Shown here piece by piece: positions 61,961 through 64,000 of a stretch of 64,000 nt of DNA. The stretch is from the NCBI GenBank assembly GCA_019054805.1, contig JAHQIY010000030.1, positions 682,001 to 746,000 of the forward strand. The letters are read 5' to 3'. The translations under genes were made by a program, and so were the position numbers. Under the pieces are notes generated by a model, which saw only the letters and a program-made list of their open reading frames with translations, did no database searches and was not told the origin of the DNA. The stretch is from Brachionus manjavacas. Taxonomy: Eukaryota > Rotifera > Eurotatoria > Ploima > Brachionidae. Numbering within the stretch: the stretch's first letter is position 1; each line of letters begins with the position of its first letter.

Positions 61961-64000
61961 AAGTAAATGGTGTTTTCGTCAATTATGTTGTCCATTAGAA
62001 AATAAGGTAAAAAATGGACTCTTTGGCACTCAAGATGTCCATAAGTAAAGAAATAAGAAAATTAGCGCCTCGAAAATCAAGTTGTTCATTAGAAATTAAG
62101 GTAAAAAATGAACGCTTTGTCACTCAAGTTGTCCCAAAGTAAAGAAATAAGAAAATTAGCGCCTCGAAAATCAAGTTGTCTTTTAGAAAATAAGGTAAAA
62201 AAGCGACACTTTGTCACTCAAGTTGTCCATAAGTAAAGAACTTAGTAAATTGACGCTTCGACACTCAATTTGTTCATTATTAAAGAAAAAAAAAATGGAG
62301 TTCTCGACAATTATGTTGTCCATTAGAAAATAAGTTAAAAAATGAACTTTTTGTCTCTCAAAATGTCCTAAAGTAAAGAAATAAAAAAATTAGCGCCTCG
62401 AAAATCAAGTTGTGCATTAGAAAATAAGGTAAAAATGGACTCTTTGGCACTCAAGATGTCCATAAGTAAAGAAAAGTGAAAATTGACGCTTCGACACTCA
62501 AATAGTTCATTAGTAAAGAAAAAAATAAATGGAGTTCTCGTCAATTATGTTGTCAATTAGAAAATTAGGTAAAAAATGGACACTTTGTCACTCAAGATGT
62601 CCATAATTAAAGAACTAAGTAAATTGACACTTCGACACTCAAATAGTTCATTAGTAAAGAAAAAAGTAAATTACCGACTCATTAATCATGGAGTTCATAA
62701 GGAATGAAAAAGGTAAATAGAGGTCTCGTAACTTATGTTGTCCTTTAGAAAATAAGGTAAAAAATGGACGCTTTGTCACTCAAGTTGTCAATAATTAAAT
62801 AATAAAGTAAATTACGGACTCATTAATCATGCAGTTCATAAGGATTTAAAAAAGTAAATAGAGGTCTCGTCAATTATGTTGTCTATTAGATAATAAGGTA
62901 AAAAATGGACACTTTGTCACTCAAGATGTCCATAAGTAAAGAACTTAGTAAATTGACGCTTCGACACTCAATTAGTTAATTAGTAAAGAAAAAAATAAAT
63001 GGAGTTCTCGTCAATTATGTTGTCAATTAGAAAATAAGTTAAAAAAATGAACGCTTTGTCACTCAAGTTGTCCCAAAGTAAAGAAATAAGAAAATTATCC
63101 CCTCGAAAATCAAGTTGTGCATTAAAAATACGGTAATAAATGGACACTTTATCACTCAAGTTGTCCATTAGTAAAGAATTAAGTAGATTACCTACTATTA
63201 ATCAAGGAGTTCATTAGAATTAAAAAAAGTAAATAGAGGTCTCGTCAATTATGCTGTATATTAGAAAATAAGGTAAAAAATGTACTCTTTGTCACTCAAG
63301 ATGTCCATAAGTAAAGAACTTAGTAAATTGACGTTTCGACACTCAATTAGTTCATTAGTAAAGAAAAAATAAATGGTGTTCTCGTCAATTATGTTGTCAA
63401 TTAGAAAATAATTTAAAAAATGAACGCTTTGTCACTCAAGTTGTCCCAAAGTAAAGAAATAAGAAAATTAGCGCCTCGAAAATCAAGTTGTGCATTAAAA
63501 ATACGGTAATAAATGGACACTTTATCACTCAAGTTGTCCAATAGTAAAGAAGTAAGTAAATTACCTACTCATTAATCAAGGAGTTCATTAGGATTTAAAA
63601 AAGGAAATAGAGGTCTCGTCAATTATGTTGTCCATTAGAAAATAAGTTAAAAAATGAACGCTTTGTCACTCAAGTTGTCCCAAAGTAAAGAAATTAGAAA
63701 ATTTGCGCCTCGAAAATCAAGTTGTGCATTAGAAAATAAGGTAAAAAATTGACGCTTTATCACTCAAGTTGTCCATTTGTAAAGAATTAAGTAAATTACC
63801 TACTCATTAAACAAGGAGTTCATTAGTAAAGAAAAAAATAAATGGTGTTCTCGTCAATTATGTTTTTAATTAGAAAATAATTTAAAAAAGAACGCTTTGT
63901 CACTCAAGATGTCCCAAAGTAAAGAAATAAGAAAATTAGCGCCTCGAAAATCAAGTTGTACATTAGAAAATAAGGTAAAAAATGGACGCTTTATCACTCA
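61960..64000 (+). repeat. Mixed satellite at the right edge
   Basis: Units of the 235-bp HOR are mixed with modules of the 141-bp type (AGTTCATTAGGATTTAAAA and TAAATAGAGGTCTCG at about 62.7, 62.85, 63.2 and 63.6 kb). The array continues past the window, ending mid-unit at TTTATCACTCA. No genes. Confidence 0.85.

Larger units (their letters stand above)
47685..64000 (+). repeat. Satellite array, right block (same family, other subfamilies)
   Basis: The same 46/47-bp module family continues in the same orientation after the transposon insertion and runs off the right end. Extra module types appear here that are rare or absent on the left: one with TAGAGGTCTCGTAACTTATG, one with CGCTTCGACACTCAATTAG, and a form of A in which TTGTCCCAAAGTAAAG replaces TTGTCAATAAGTAAAG. 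HORs of 141, 235, 376, 424, 2112 and about 2390 bp are visible. No gene is supported in this block. The first few hundred bases still carry markers of the block left of the insertion (for example the TTGACCATTAGAAAAG module), so the two blocks were one array. Confidence 0.97.

Noticed and set aside
1-64000. CRISPR array (regular repeats of about 93 bp or 46 bp)
   Set aside because: There are no unique spacers between conserved repeats; the whole unit repeats and all positions vary. No cas-like genes and no leader.
1-64000. Telomeric repeat or subtelomere
   Set aside because: No short G-rich telomere motif such as TTAGG or TTAGGG occurs in tandem; TTAGAAAATAAGG is part of module B.
1-64000. 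CENP-B box or other known centromere motif
   Set aside because: No motif resembling TTCG followed by A and CGGG was found in the module consensus sequences.
1-64000. Inverted repeats or palindromes large enough to form cruciforms within the array
   Set aside because: All modules have the same orientation; only short chance dyads such as TTGAC/GTCAA were seen. The sole clear inverted pair belongs to the transposon ends.

Overview
The window is almost entirely one AT-rich satellite DNA (about 69% A+T in the consensus I read), arranged head to tail on one strand from base 1 to base 64000 and running off both ends. No host gene, tRNA, rRNA or CRISPR array can be supported. The only non-satellite DNA is a short transposon-like insertion at about 46950-47684. 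The sequence is eukaryotic: long tandem satellite with several levels of higher-order repeat (HOR) and a non-autonomous transposon inside it. This fits pericentromeric, centromeric, sex-chromosome or B-chromosome heterochromatin. CpG is not depleted in the repeat, which would fit a lineage with little DNA methylation (many insects and other invertebrates), but the species cannot be named from the sequence.

The repeat has nested levels. The basic module is 46-47 bp. Two diverged modules, A (core CGCTTTGTCACTCAAGTTGTC) read as CGCTTTGTCACTCAAG then TTGTCAATAAG, and B (CGCCTCGTAAATCAAG then CTGTTCATTAG), form a dimer of about 93 bp that fills most of the window. Groups of 3, 5, 8 or more modules are amplified as HORs: about 141, 235, 376, 651, 733, 779, 884, 1021, 1212, 1483, 2112, 2318, 2390 and 2625 bp. 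Many of these lengths are close to whole multiples of the half-unit, as expected from unequal exchange in half-unit register.

Layout: 1-5.68 kb mixed A/B dimers; 5.68-9.29 kb 1.2-kb HOR, three copies; 10.1-14.65 kb 2.32-kb HOR, two copies; 14.65-17.7 kb mixed, with a distant copy of the 1.2-kb HOR and a run of A modules only; 17.7-31.7 kb blocks carrying a distinctive rearranged monomer, including 733-bp, 1.48-kb, 2.62-kb and 779-bp repeats; 32.2-35.6 kb 1.02-kb HOR; 36.6-46.9 kb a different subfamily with a 651-bp HOR; 46.95-47.68 kb the transposon; 47.9-48.7 kb a three-module (141-bp) repeat with a new module type; 49.6-51.6 kb a 376-bp HOR; 50.7-57.0 kb 2.11-kb HOR, three copies; 57.3-61.9 kb 2.39-kb HOR built from a five-module 235-bp repeat; 62-64 kb a mixed tail.

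The short open reading frames that can be drawn through the array (60-99 codons) are products of a 93-bp period that is a multiple of three; I treat none as a gene. The most unusual point is the insertion: its flanks restore a perfect satellite unit if one copy of a 9-bp target duplication is removed, its ends are inverted repeats, and it carries a 40-codon protein-like stretch on the minus strand.
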